A DNA stretch of 64,000 nt. Origin: Sialis fuliginosa (taxonomy: Eukaryota; Arthropoda; Insecta; Megaloptera; Sialidae). How positions within the stretch are numbered: position 1 is the first letter of the stretch; every line of letters begins with the position of its first letter. Where the stretch lies: contig OY540811.1 in assembly GCA_961205875.1 (NCBI GenBank), positions 16,919,248 through 16,983,247 on the forward strand, read 5' to 3'. This document shows positions 1-9,840 of the stretch, one piece after another. The notes beneath the pieces are model-generated. The model made no database searches and was not told where the DNA came from. It worked only from the letters and a program-made list of their open reading frames with translations. Both the position numbers and the translations under genes were made by a program.

Positions 1-638
1 TTTAATTTTAATATTATATTTTATCAAATGTTCTGATAAAAAAATAAAAATAGGACTGTAATTTGTACCTAATTTTACCTCGAGTAGACACACAAAGAAA
101 AACGTGTTTATACCCTGAAAATAAAAATATTTTTATATTCTGATCTTCATGTCGTATTATTTAATTCCAAATAACATTTATATAAGAACCAGGATGTATT
201 AAACATTATGAAGAAACAATGTAAATGTGTATATCTGTAATGAATTTTCAATACTTTTGATTTCTTTTCAGTCATGTCATATTTGGAATCGTTCCAAACG
301 GACCTGAAATCATGAAGGTGGATTTTTTATTTGCGAAAAACATTTTGTTATTTTGATATTTTAAAATGTTTATATAATATAAAACACGTAAAGATGCTGA
401 ATAGGTACTAAAGATAAAACTTTTTATTTTAAATTTCATGTTTAAATTAAAAAATTTAACTAACTGTAAAGCAATCATTTTTCTTAGAAAACCCATAACA
501 ACATATCCTAAATATGTAATTTTGTGGTAGTGTTTATACTTGTATATATAGTTACTTATTGTTAGTTACATTCTGATCCCGAAGAAATGCTATGTAATTA
601 TATTAATTTTTTTTCATTCAACACGAAACAAAACCCGC
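1..638. other. A+T-rich intergenic DNA, nothing recognised
   Basis: No convincing open frame, RNA gene or long repeat is visible. The only notable feature is the motif AACACGAAA near 620, which recurs in the TTAA-flanked element that follows. Confidence 0.6.
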
Positions 639-642
639 TTAA

Positions 643-1176
643 CACGAAAAGATTTTGCATTTCGAATGTACAAATATACCGGCCACCACGTATTACCAAT
701 TTTTTTTAACTCTTTATAACATTGTTGAGCTATAAACTTTAGGTATGTACCATTTTTAACAAATGTTAAGCAAATGTATTAGTCGACAGCAAAAATATAT
801 CATCAGGCAAAATATACAATTTTTCACTTACAATCTATCCTTGAAATAACTGAAACATTTACAAATTAAAATTAGTCAAAGATATGCGCATATATTTAGA
901 TGAACATACGAATAGTGAAATTAACCAAATAATAGACAATATTGAACAATTTGTAGATAAGAAGATGTTAGAAAACACAGTGCAAAAAAATATATCAGAC
1001 GTTTTTACAGAAAAATGATAAACATTTTATTATTATTATTATATTGTGTGTGTTATTTTTTTGTAATGAAATAATATAACATTTAAAGTGTTAATAAATT
1101 GCGTTCCCCTTGTGTTATGCTGTTTTTTTTGTGATTTTTTTACACGAAAAAATATTTCTGTCCCCTTGGTTTCGTG
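643..1176. mobile_element. TTAA-flanked miniature element (piggyBac-like?)
   Basis: The segment begins CACGAAA and ends TTTCGTG, giving 7-bp inverted termini. It is flanked on both sides by TTAA (639-642 and 1177-1180), the target duplication typical of piggyBac-type transposons. The motif AACACGAAA recurs several times nearby. The short inverted repeat and the high A+T content mean the TTAA flanks could be chance. No transposase is present. Confidence 0.35.
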
Positions 1177-1408
1177 TTAACCCTTTTACGTAGAAGGAAC
1201 ATATTTGTCCCGTATTGTTTTTTGTAATTTTGTACGTTAATTTAATAATTTAACGTGTAAAATAACAAAAAAAACTATAACAGAAAAATAATTATGTCCC
1301 TTGTACGTAAAAGGATTAAGCGATTTCTACTGTAATGTTATACCATATATGTAAAAAAATGAATATCCTTTAAAAATATATTAAACTAAATTCCTAGTCG
1401 TTTTAATA
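871..1408. repeat. Direct repeat, copy 1 (partner at 1725-2102)
   Basis: From 871 the sequence closely repeats the block starting at 1725. Both copies contain a short frame starting Met-Arg-Ile-Tyr-Leu-Asp, followed by a shared tail with CACGAAAAAATATTT, TGTCCCC and GGTTTCGT. This copy carries about 120 bp extra (about 1180-1315) with TTTTACGTA/TACGTAAAA arms. In the shared frame the differences noticed (Glu/Gln, Ser/Gly, Lys/Asn) all change amino acids, so this looks like decaying transposon sequence and not a gene. Confidence 0.6.
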
Positions 1409-1724
1409 AGGTTAAAACCCTTAAGTCACTTTTCAATGTGGTTATCAGAACGTTCCTCCCCTCTAATTAGGTACTTAACTATGGACTCAAAAAATCTGAA
1501 AAAAATTCAGAATGTACCTTAAATTAGTACTTTCACTGAAAATTATAACAAACACTGTCAAAAATTTTTTGGATCTCCTGCCAAATTTTTTTTTCGAAAA
1601 CTATAAATTTTTGGAAGCTAATATTTGGTTAGGTTGAAAGTTAAAAAGAATGTGACTTCCAAAAAAAATCAGCCAAATCTATGCAAAGGCATGTTTTGCA
1701 TGCTTATCCGGCTATAGCCTTTTA

Positions 1725-2102
1725 ATTAGTCAAAGGTATGCGCATATATTTAGATCAACATACGAATGGTGAAATTAACCAAATAATAGACAATATTGAA
1801 CAATTTGTAGATAACAAGATGTTAGAAAACACAGTGCAAAAAAGATATCAGACTTTTTTTATAAAAAAAAAATTATATTGTGTGTTTCTTTTTGTAATGA
1901 AACAAGTGTTAAAAAATTGAGTTCCTCTTGTATTGTACTGTTTTTTTTTAAATTTATTTTACCTGAATTTCTTTTAACACGAAAAAATATTTATGTCCCC
2001 ATGGTTTCGTTTTAAACAATTTCCACTGCAATACCATATAATATATGTATGTAAAAAATATGAATATCCTTTAAAAAAACTAAATACCTACTCGTTTTTA
2101 TT
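1725..2102. repeat. Direct repeat, copy 2 (partner at 871-1408)
   Basis: Second copy of the repeat described at 871-1408, including a 60-codon frame at 1738-1920 that is not otherwise recognisable. It lacks the roughly 120-bp insertion. The flanking DNA is unrelated between copies, which fits dispersed or tandem transposon remnants. Confidence 0.6.
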
Positions 2103-2489
2103 TGTAAATAAACTTTTCAGTTCCGAACAAACCTCATTAAATAAACAAATAACTTAATTTTGCAATAATCGTATTAATAACAATAAAAAAATTTCAATTA
2201 AATAAAACAAATATGAAATACATATAGTTCAACGTATTGTGAGTTCAATGCACTTTTTGTTGTCTCGTGTATTTTTAACGTAAAGCACTCCGGGTGCTGT
2301 TTTGTTTCTCTAAAAAACGTCAATTGCAGAATAACTTATTTGCACTGAAATACATATCATATTCCTACAATTCCAGACGTTAGTATAAAACAGTTTAAAC
2401 AAATAGTAGGTACAGAGAAAACATACATAAATATCGTTTATGAAATTCAATAAAAAATCATCACTTTTTTAAATGTCACTAGCACTTAC

Positions 2490-3480
2490 GTTTGTTTTTA
2501 TTTTCAAGGAAAATGTAATTGACTAAACAATTTTTTTTTATTTTGATTATAAAGTTTCGTCTAACATTGCTGTAGACCTCTGTTAAAATGTTAAGACAAT
2601 TAATGACCAGAAATCAAAAACCATTTATAAGATTACCTCGAAATTTTTGTTTTACATTAGTTAACAAAGTTTTTGTACTGGAGTTGAAAATCATTATTCC
2701 TAAAGGATTTTGGAGCGCTGAATTCAGAAATGGTATTTTTTTAAATCCATCACGTCTAATTTTCGTAATATCATATCTTAAAAGTGCAAAAATTATGATT
2801 TTGATAATATTTACTAGCTTATTAGCAGGCAATTTTTTATTGACTTCACTTTTTAAAATATGTATAATAACATCTAAGAAAATAAAATTTTCAATTGTAT
2901 AAATATATTTATATAATATATGTCTCTGATTCATTATAATAGAAAAACTAATTTCATAAAAACAATATTAGCTAAAATTATATTACCTCGAAAATTGTCT
3001 AATACCCAGTATAATTATTATCTAAATGTCAATTTTTTGTAATAGATTTAGTGGAAAAATTATATTGAAATAGATTGTATATAGTTATTATTTTTACAGT
3101 TATGTACATAATCTATATAACAAGTGTTAATTTCAAGGAAATTTACGTAAACAATTAAAATCAATGGATAAAATTAAATTAATTGTTAACATACATAGTG
3201 TAACGAACACCAATATTTTATATGGTGGGTACCTATCAAGAATGTTTAAAAGTAAATAAAATTAAAAATGTTATTAAGAAGTTGAAAAAAATATTACCTG
3301 AAACTCACATCTTCTTGTTCCTGACACAAAGTTTTGATTGAAAATGATGCTTTGATTTCTCGATCGGATTTGAATATTTCCAAAACGTAGGCGTGTGAAT
3401 AAAAGTGTAATAAAATCGATAATAAAACATAAAACTAATTTATAATGGTTAGAGTATTTTATTGGTTTCTTATGTGGTGT
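2490..3480 (-). other. Candidate multi-exon minus-strand gene or gene relic
   Basis: Three minus-strand blocks look like exons. Block B (about 3480-3309) is open in more than one frame and ends at a GTGAGT donor, with a second donor GTAATA 11 nt on. Block C (2873-2637) follows a good acceptor (TTTTCTTAG) and ends CGAG|GTAATC. Block E (2579-2490) follows TTTTAACAG and ends before GTAAGT. C and E join in phase to give about 108 open codons, with no family I recognise. B joins C in phase only through its GTGAGT donor, in a frame without a start codon. Another B frame, with a possible 21-nt exon about 50 nt upstream, would give a signal-peptide-like start but does not fit C. The 5' end and frame are therefore unresolved, and the blocks could be a relic or chance. 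Confidence 0.25.
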
Positions 3481-3967
3481 TTACAAAACAAAAACAATTT
3501 TTCATCCGTGAGTAAAAATTATCAACACAATCAAAATCTAAAGTCTGTGACGATTGTAATTTTATAGGAATTCAAATAAACAGTTCCTTGATTTGATATT
3601 TTACTATATTTTAATTTAGTTTAACAGCCCATGATTGATTTTATGTTATGTGGATTGCTTCAATGTAGAATATTGCATGAGTGTAATTGGTAATATGCGT
3701 ATGTCAGTGCAATTTGTATTTACAATTATGTCTATGCAGAAATTTTTATTTTTAATTTTTTTTTATGTTTACGATTTATGATATGAAATAAAAAAATAAT
3801 TTTACTATAAAAATTGTTAACAATTGATATACAGGGTGCAAAATTAAAAAAAAAACATACGACTACAAATTCATAAAGTATATTTTTTATTGTACATATG
3901 TACATTGTACACTGTATTTTGTTTAAGCTTCTTCTTTCTGCTTATCATTTTTAGATATATGTATAAT

Positions 3968-4312
3968 GCCCGGTATTATAAAGAATTTGCTTGGCTGCAA
4001 ATGCAAATTAACTCCCAGCTAACGCTATATACTAGGTATTAAAAATATATGACAACCACTCACAGATGTAGCGAATGAAATCAAACATATAATGCTTTGA
4101 CGTATGCGTATTAAGTAGAAATCAGCGACTTAAAAGAAGTGCTGCCAAGTGTACCTCATAAAATGCATACCTATAGCATTTACATTATTATACATTTATT
4201 ACCACTGTTTTAAAATATCGAGCAATTTCAAAGCAATTTGACACCTATCAGATAGCGTTAGCTGGGAGCTAATTTGCATTTGCAGCTAAGCAAATTCTTT
4301 AAAATACCGGGC
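3968..4312. mobile_element. MITE with 61-bp terminal inverted repeats
   Basis: Arms 3968-4028 and 4252-4312 are inverted copies with about three mismatches, beginning TGCCCGGTATTATAAAG when the flanking T is included. A TAA trinucleotide lies directly outside each end, consistent with a 3-bp target duplication. That fits PIF/Harbinger-type elements. The 220-bp core has no coding capacity. The terminal sequence is related to the element at 38466-38797. Confidence 0.75.
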
Positions 4313-4914
4313 ATAAGTATAGCAACTATTTATTTATAAAATTTGAATATTTTAAACCAACACCAAGAAGAATCAAACTTTTATTATTTATTAGGTTTTT
4401 TTATGAAAAATTATACACAAAATTAATATATTATTTTTAAGATTTTATAATTTATATAATTTAATATTAATATAAAAAAACTGTTGAGGGTTATTCTAAT
4501 AGTACTGCTTTTATAACCTAATCAAGAAATTAATGAATTCAATACATTTATGACATAATTTTCTGTAGTCAAAACATAATATAATAACATAAATTGATTA
4601 TTTTTTTCTATTTTTATCATTTTAATTAGCTGCAATATTTTCAAACATTTTTCATAAATTAATTGAGTGCTATTATAACAAATATTCTAAATTTTTTATG
4701 CTTAAAAAATTTGTTCCAGTTTATCTTTTTCTATTCAAACGAGTAGGTTATAATTTCATTTCTTTTCAATATCTGGACAAGGAAACGTTTCACAAATTAA
4801 GATAACTCATTTATGCGTTTTTAATTTATTTTCAATACGAAATGTGAGAAACGAACATTTTTGTTCTATAATAACCAAAACAGATTTTACAAACAATATG
4901 TCGTTGATTTTTTG
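4313..4914. other. Intergenic DNA upstream of the first small secreted gene
   Basis: A+T-rich with no gene, RNA or repeat recognised. It ends at the TATA box of the gene starting at 5007. Confidence 0.5.
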
Positions 4915-4952
4915 TATAAAAACGGTAGTATTTTTTTACTTCTTCATCAGTC
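4915..4952 (+). promoter_or_regulatory. TATA box and initiator of Gly/Met-rich gene
   Basis: TATAAA at 4915-4920 is followed about 30 nt later by TCAGTC at 4947-4952, which matches the arthropod initiator consensus TCAGT. This would give a 5' UTR of about 58 nt before the ATG at 5007. Confidence 0.55.
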
Positions 4953-5006
4953 GCTTCCCGTTCGATTTACAAACATAAACTACAAAAACTTAAATTATTT
5001 TTCAAA

Positions 5007-6457
5007 ATGTTCAAACTGGTGAGTGAAAATATTATTTATATTTTACAAATATTTGTGGCTGGTTCTATATTATTATTATTTATCGGTTGAAAATACTTTT
5101 CTGGTAATATTCTTTGTGCTCGTAGAAAATAATAATTTATTAGGTTATGTAAATCTTGCCTCAAATATTAAAAAAGTTTATTTTTAGATTATTTTATTAA
5201 TACGTGTATAATATAAAATTGTTGTCTGAAGGTACCGATGGGTCTAATGGTCTAATAGACAACCCTTTTTTAGATAAAAAATAATACTATAAAATCAAAT
5301 TATTATAAATACATACATAGAATAGAAAAACTATTGTCGTATATAAATTAACATTTTTTTCCTAAAATTTTGTAACTATTGAATCTAACCCATTATTTTC
5401 AAGGTCAATATTGTGATAAATATTAGTTTGGATTAAGTTAGTTATAAAAAATAACCCATCACAATAAAGAAAGTACTGCAAACTTTCATTGTATTGTATA
5501 GGCACGATAAAAGTAAATTTCATTTATTATTTACAATTATGTGTCAAAAAGTATTATACAAAAATTGAACGAAATTTTCTTGCAAAATCTTTCCACGAGA
5601 TATTAAACTTATACGATAGTTCTATGCATTTTATAGTATTTATGATTTAGAGCAAAAGTGGTTGTTAAAAATACAACGATTTCAGTTAGAACAGTAATTG
5701 TTAGTAGTGATACATAATATGAAAAATGTCTTGTACGGTCAATGTTATGAACTGTATTTTCGGAAATTTAAGTACCACTGTTCTAAACTTTTGACGAACT
5801 ATTCAAATTTTTTGAGATTTTAAAAATACCATTGATAGTTATAAATGTATTGTAATTTTACTGATTGCGCTGGCTCCAAATTCAATGTGGTACATACATG
5901 GTTCACTAACAAGTTCATATCAACTAGGTATACATATGTATACTTTTGTGCATTTTCTTCGGCATGAGATTTCCGTATTCACAGTATCGTAGTTTTTAAT
6001 TGACGTTTGCTTGAACTTTATAGCATGAGAGTCAAAACTACAAGTGAAAACATTGGGCACTAGCCCAGATACCAAGCCTGCACAGTTTAATGAGTTTAAT
6101 TTATTTCAGATGATCCTTGCCTCACTTTTGGTCCTCGCCATAAACAGTGGTATGGGACAGGCAGAAGGTGGGCAACGTTTTCTGGCCAACGTAAACCCGC
6201 TGGGTTACGGTTACGGCGGAATGGGAATGTATAACCCAATGATGAGCGGCATGGGCTGGCCTCCGATGATGGGAATGGGTGGCATGTACGGCGGCATGGG
6301 CATGGGCATGGGAATGCCATGGGGAATGGGCGGTATGATGGGACCATATGGAGGTATGGGTTACGGAGGAATGGGATACGGAGGAATGGGATATGGCGGC
6401 ATGGGATACGGAGGCATGGGACTCGGAGGCATGGGTATGGGTTATCCTCCTTTTTAA
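5007..6457 (+). CDS. Small secreted Gly/Met/Tyr-rich repeat protein (2 exons)
   Basis: CDS is join(5007..5018, 6110..6457), 119 aa. Exon 1 encodes only Met-Phe-Lys-Leu and ends at GTGAGT. Exon 2 follows TTATTTCAG and continues in phase 0 with a hydrophobic stretch. The first ~21 residues form a signal peptide, probably cleaved after Gly-Gln-Ala. The mature chain is almost entirely Gly, Met, Tyr and Pro, with GYGGM-type pentapeptides repeated about six times near the C terminus (DNA 6346-6430, 15-nt period). There is no cysteine and no recognised domain. Such proteins are usually extracellular structural material (cuticle, eggshell, glandular secretion); that role is inferred from composition. 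A poly(A) signal follows at 6556. The other genes of the cluster share this exon layout, which supports the 12-nt first exon; starting at the in-frame ATG at 6110 is the alternative. Confidence 0.8.
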
Positions 6458-6555
6458 CGAAGATACAGAAAACGTTGAATTGATTCGGACTAAATTGTAA
6501 TAATTCGAAACAAATCTGTAACAGTTTTGTAGTTGTAGTTTTGAGTGAGTTGTTG

Positions 6556-6561
6556 AATAAA
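6556..6561 (+). terminator. Poly(A) signal of Gly/Met-rich gene
   Basis: AATAAA lies 99 nt after the stop codon of the gene ending at 6457. Confidence 0.6.
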
Positions 6562-7433
6562 GAATTAGATTAAAATTTATATATTTTTTCAATCCACAAA
6601 ATTATTTATTCCAATTAAAACCAAAATAATCCAATTGGTATCCAAAAAATAATTACATCCAAAGTTATAGTAAACATGTTATTTATTTCAGTTTTCAACG
6701 TTGTGTGTAATAATATTTATATATAAATTTAATTTTCTTCAATTATATATGTTTTACATTTTTCCAGGAATGTGCTGCTAATACTTACTCTTCAGCTTGT
6801 TGTTTTTTTGCAAATCTACATATGGATGTGTGTAAGATCGGGACTATCGTGGGGCAGGGTAACATTTTGTTGTTTTTAAATTGTAAATATCGGGAATTTA
6901 ACAATTGAAAATGTATTTGTTAAGGTATTGTCAGAAATAAATATATTTTGAAATAATAAGTATGTATTAATTATTTTAAACACCCATTATTACGTTTAGA
7001 TTAATTTAGATTTATACTAAATGTCATAGCAACAAGCTAAATCTTTTCGTACTACTATTATATTATTTCACATCATCGCTTTTATTTTCTATACACAATG
7101 GACCAATTTCGTTGAATGCCTATTTAATACTATTTATTGAAAAGTGTTATGTGCAAAAAATATCTTACTAAAAAATGACTTTCTGGCGTATAAATTGCCT
7201 TTGTATAAATGTTGGTTCAAAATTTCCTAGAATCAAATTGAAAATGGGTACGAGAAATCAAATAGCAAACTTTATATTTTCCTTTTTTATTATGTCACAA
7301 AATAAAATTTACATACAGAAAGAAATTAAACAGATGTTTACGAATAGAAAGAAATTCCTGAAAATTTAGGATTCGGAAAAACTTTTTTACAAACTTTTCC
7401 GACAACCTGAGTCTGTATTTGAATTTATTTACT
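6562..7433. other. Intergenic DNA between convergent genes
   Basis: No supported gene. An open frame of 64 codons at 7175-7369 has no recognisable features and is probably chance. The interval separates the 3' ends of two convergently transcribed small secreted-protein genes. Confidence 0.5.
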
Positions 7434-7439
7434 TAAAAG
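7434..7439 (-). terminator. Poly(A) signal of Ala/Pro/Tyr-rich gene
   Basis: AATAAA on the minus strand, 33 nt beyond the stop codon at 7474-7472. Confidence 0.55.
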
Positions 7440-7471
7440 AAAACGTCAACCATTTTTATCATTGTCCATAT

Positions 7472-9550
7472 TTAGTACACGTAGGCTCCAGAGTAGGCAA
7501 GGGGAACACCGTGGTATCCATAACCGGAGTATGCGAGTGGAGAACCATAGTTGTATCCGTTGTATGGGTATCCGGCAGTGTAAGCTATTGGGGCGACAGC
7601 TGGGGCAACATAATTGGTCTTAACGGTGGCAGCTGGGGTCTTGACAGAGTGGTCTACGGCAGTGTAAGTGTAGGGATGAGCATAGGGGTGAGCGGCATAA
7701 GCAATGGGGGCTACTGGAGCGGCGTAGGCAACAAGTGCTGGATCGGGCTTGGCGAAGGCGACGGCCAAAAGGGCGGCGAATACTACCTGTAATTCAAATT
7801 TAAACAGTTATAAAATATATATTATTATTAATCTAATTTTTAAATTTAAAGCCAAAACTAAAGATTTTTTTTTATTTTGACAATTTTTTTTTTAATATAG
7901 GAAATATAAAGTAATATGGTTATATTATTTAAATTTAGACATAAGGCTTTTGCGGTTATTATTTACAATTTTGAATGTAAAAAAATACAAATCAATTTCG
8001 TATTAAATTTAAAATTAAATAATATTTGTTATTCGATAAAAATAAATCTTGTAAAAATCTTTGTATAAAAAAGTCCTTATGTAAAGTTTAATCTATTAAT
8101 ACAACATATCTAATATCTTATGTTTTGACTGCAATAAATCACAAGGACTTGAAATACATTTTCATAGCAAAAACTAACTCTGTCTCATGTATATAATATG
8201 TTAGTGACCTTGCTTGGAATTCAGTACTAGACATATGAAATCCAAGTCAGTTTAATCAATTAAAATTTGAGTGCCAATAATTCAACTTTTTTATACAAAC
8301 TAATTTCCGTCATGATAAATAAAATATTATACGTAACGCATTTTAGAAAATATGTATCACAGGAATTCGAAAATCTATTTTGTAAAGAAAAAATCAACGC
8401 CTCAAATTGATTTTACAATATCAACAACAATAACACAGTTATTAAAAACAAATAATAAAAAGTATTTCAAAACAATGCAGAGCAGTGAAAATTGAAAATA
8501 ATAATAGAAAAAAATCTAAACAATAAATTCCTTCAAATCAATACGTTCTGGTAAAAAGAAAATATTTGTTTATTGTTTTTTGAAATGCTACAGCATTAAC
8601 AATTATTTACAATTATTACAAATTAATAAAATAGAAAGTATAAAACTAATGCTTGTGTTTTATTATCTTCGTGGGAAATTATTTTTAAGTACAAATAGTG
8701 AGTATTAAAAGCAAGACTAGAGAGGGTATTTTTGTTCTTACTAAGTGTTTATTGTTGACAACATGACAATAAAATTCGACAGTTAATAATAATCATTCTC
8801 ATTAGAAACTCATTACTGTCTTTAATAATTATGAATTGGTTTGATGTAAAACTATTGTCATTTATTATTTTTATTGAATTTAGTTGTTTTTCTCAAAATA
8901 ATATATATTATATATAATATTTATAATATTATATCAATAGTTGTTCTTTAATGGTACATATTTAAACAGCACATTCAAAAAATTAGAAAAAATAAGATAG
9001 TTTATGACGCAACGACATATTGCGTTATGAACAATTGATACTTGGCTTCTGGGTGTAAGCCGCGTCCATTTGGTTGTGTTTTCGGCCAACGTTTCATAAC
9101 AATTGCAATGGACATCTTCAGGACTCTTCTAAAAGTGCACATGTCCACTGTAATGTGTGACGAAATGTTGACCAATAACACGACCAAATCAACGCGGCTT
9201 ACACCCAGAAGCCAAGATCCATAACAAGATCAACGCGGAAGCCTCAACTTGTATAACAATTGATACATTTTCTAAAATAGAAACGATTGTTGGTATGCAA
9301 CAAGTTTTTCAGGTGTTTAAATATCATAAAATATAATATAAACAATAATGTCGCAGCGGTAGATAACTATAATCTCAACAAATGTTAACTAATAATATAT
9401 AAGTATATGATTTCAATATTTTTAAGAACTAGCAATTTCTAGCAATTATAGCACTTGTGCATACCCAGATGGACAAAGAATTAAATAGAAGTATGAGTAT
9501 TAAGGGTGATAAGTAAATGCAAAAAAAAAATCACTTACCAATTTGTACAT
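7472..9550 (-). CDS. Small secreted Ala/Pro/Tyr-rich cuticle-type protein (2 exons)
   Basis: CDS is complement(join(7472..7786, 9539..9550)), 108 aa. Exon 1 encodes Met-Tyr-Lys-Leu and ends at GTAAGT. Exon 2 follows TTGAATTACAG and continues the signal peptide (Val-Val-Phe-Ala-Ala-Leu-Leu-Ala-Val-Ala-Phe-Ala), with cleavage likely just before Lys-Pro-Asp-Pro. The mature chain has AYAAPVAPIAYAA-type and HPYAHPYTY blocks, a central TAVDHSVKTPAATVKT segment, then Gly/Tyr-rich ends with a repeated PLAYSG. Low-complexity Ala-Pro-Val-Tyr chains of this kind are typical of insect cuticular proteins. The chitin-binding Rebers-Riddiford motif is not visible. The 1752-nt intron contains an inverted-repeat element at 9030-9266. 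The exon layout is that of the cluster, with Tyr in place of Phe at residue 2. Confidence 0.85.
7787..9029. other. Intron of the cuticle-type gene, A+T-rich
   Basis: Intronic DNA with nothing further recognised apart from the repeat element that follows at 9030-9266. Confidence 0.5.
9030..9266. mobile_element. Intronic inverted-repeat retroelement fragment with 12-bp direct flanks
   Basis: The identical 12-mer AACAATTGATAC flanks the segment at 9030-9041 and 9255-9266, like a target-site duplication. Inside, CTTGGCTTCTGGGTGTAAG near 9041 and its complement near 9199-9217 start two inverted copies of one unit of about 80 nt. The unit continues through ACAACCAAAT, GTTGGCC and GAAACG. A 12-bp duplication suggests retrotransposition. 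The CTGAAGA...GAAA arrangement on the minus strand recalls hammerhead-bearing Penelope-type repeats, but no full ribozyme fold could be confirmed by eye. Confidence 0.55.
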
Positions 9551-9610
9551 GTTGATCGGTGTTTGTCTGACTACGTGGGTCAATATAGGTTGTGATAAAA
9601 GTGTTATCGG

Positions 9611-9637
9611 ACTGGACGAAGTCCGGGACTTTATATA
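9611..9637 (-). promoter_or_regulatory. TATA box and possible start site of cuticle-type gene
   Basis: Minus-strand TATATAAAG (about 9630-9637) lies roughly 80 nt upstream of the ATG at 9550. A CCAGTCC about 25 nt downstream could be the initiator. This sets a short 5' UTR, as in the rest of the cluster. Confidence 0.45.
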
Positions 9638-9639
9638 GT

Positions 9640-9760
9640 CGAGGACTTGCGAAGGATGGACGGTTAGTTGCTCTTCAGAACCTGATCTTCGTCAAGCCCG
9701 CGGCCGCCAAGGCCATCGTTGCGCGGATACCTCTAGATTTTCAAAAAAAAAAAAAAAATG
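9640..9760. other. G+C-rich island ending in an oligo-A run
   Basis: About 70 bases around 9685-9735, including CCCGCGGCCGCCAAGGCC, are far richer in G+C than their surroundings. A TCTAGA and a run of about 16 A follow at once. It sits just upstream of the TATA box of the gene transcribed leftward. It could be a retrocopied 3' end, a GC-rich promoter element or foreign sequence. No protein family is recognised in the open plus frame. Confidence 0.4.
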
Positions 9761-9840
9761 TATTACTTACAGCTTTAACGGACAACAGAACGAACCCGTT
9801 TATTATGATATTCTGTTTTATTTGTATACAGGGTGGTTAG

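Noticed and set aside
2588-2902. 104-codon plus-strand frame
   Set aside because: It lies opposite the better supported minus-strand exon-like block, and has no domain or start context.
6096-6592. Long minus-strand frames opposite the Gly/Met-rich gene, including a His/Ser-rich one
   Set aside because: They are antisense shadows of the repetitive plus-strand exon. They have no promoter, splice or signal-peptide support.
7511-7792. Gly/Ser/Val-rich plus-strand frame
   Set aside because: It is antisense to exon 2 of the cuticle-type gene, whose splice sites and signal peptide are convincing.
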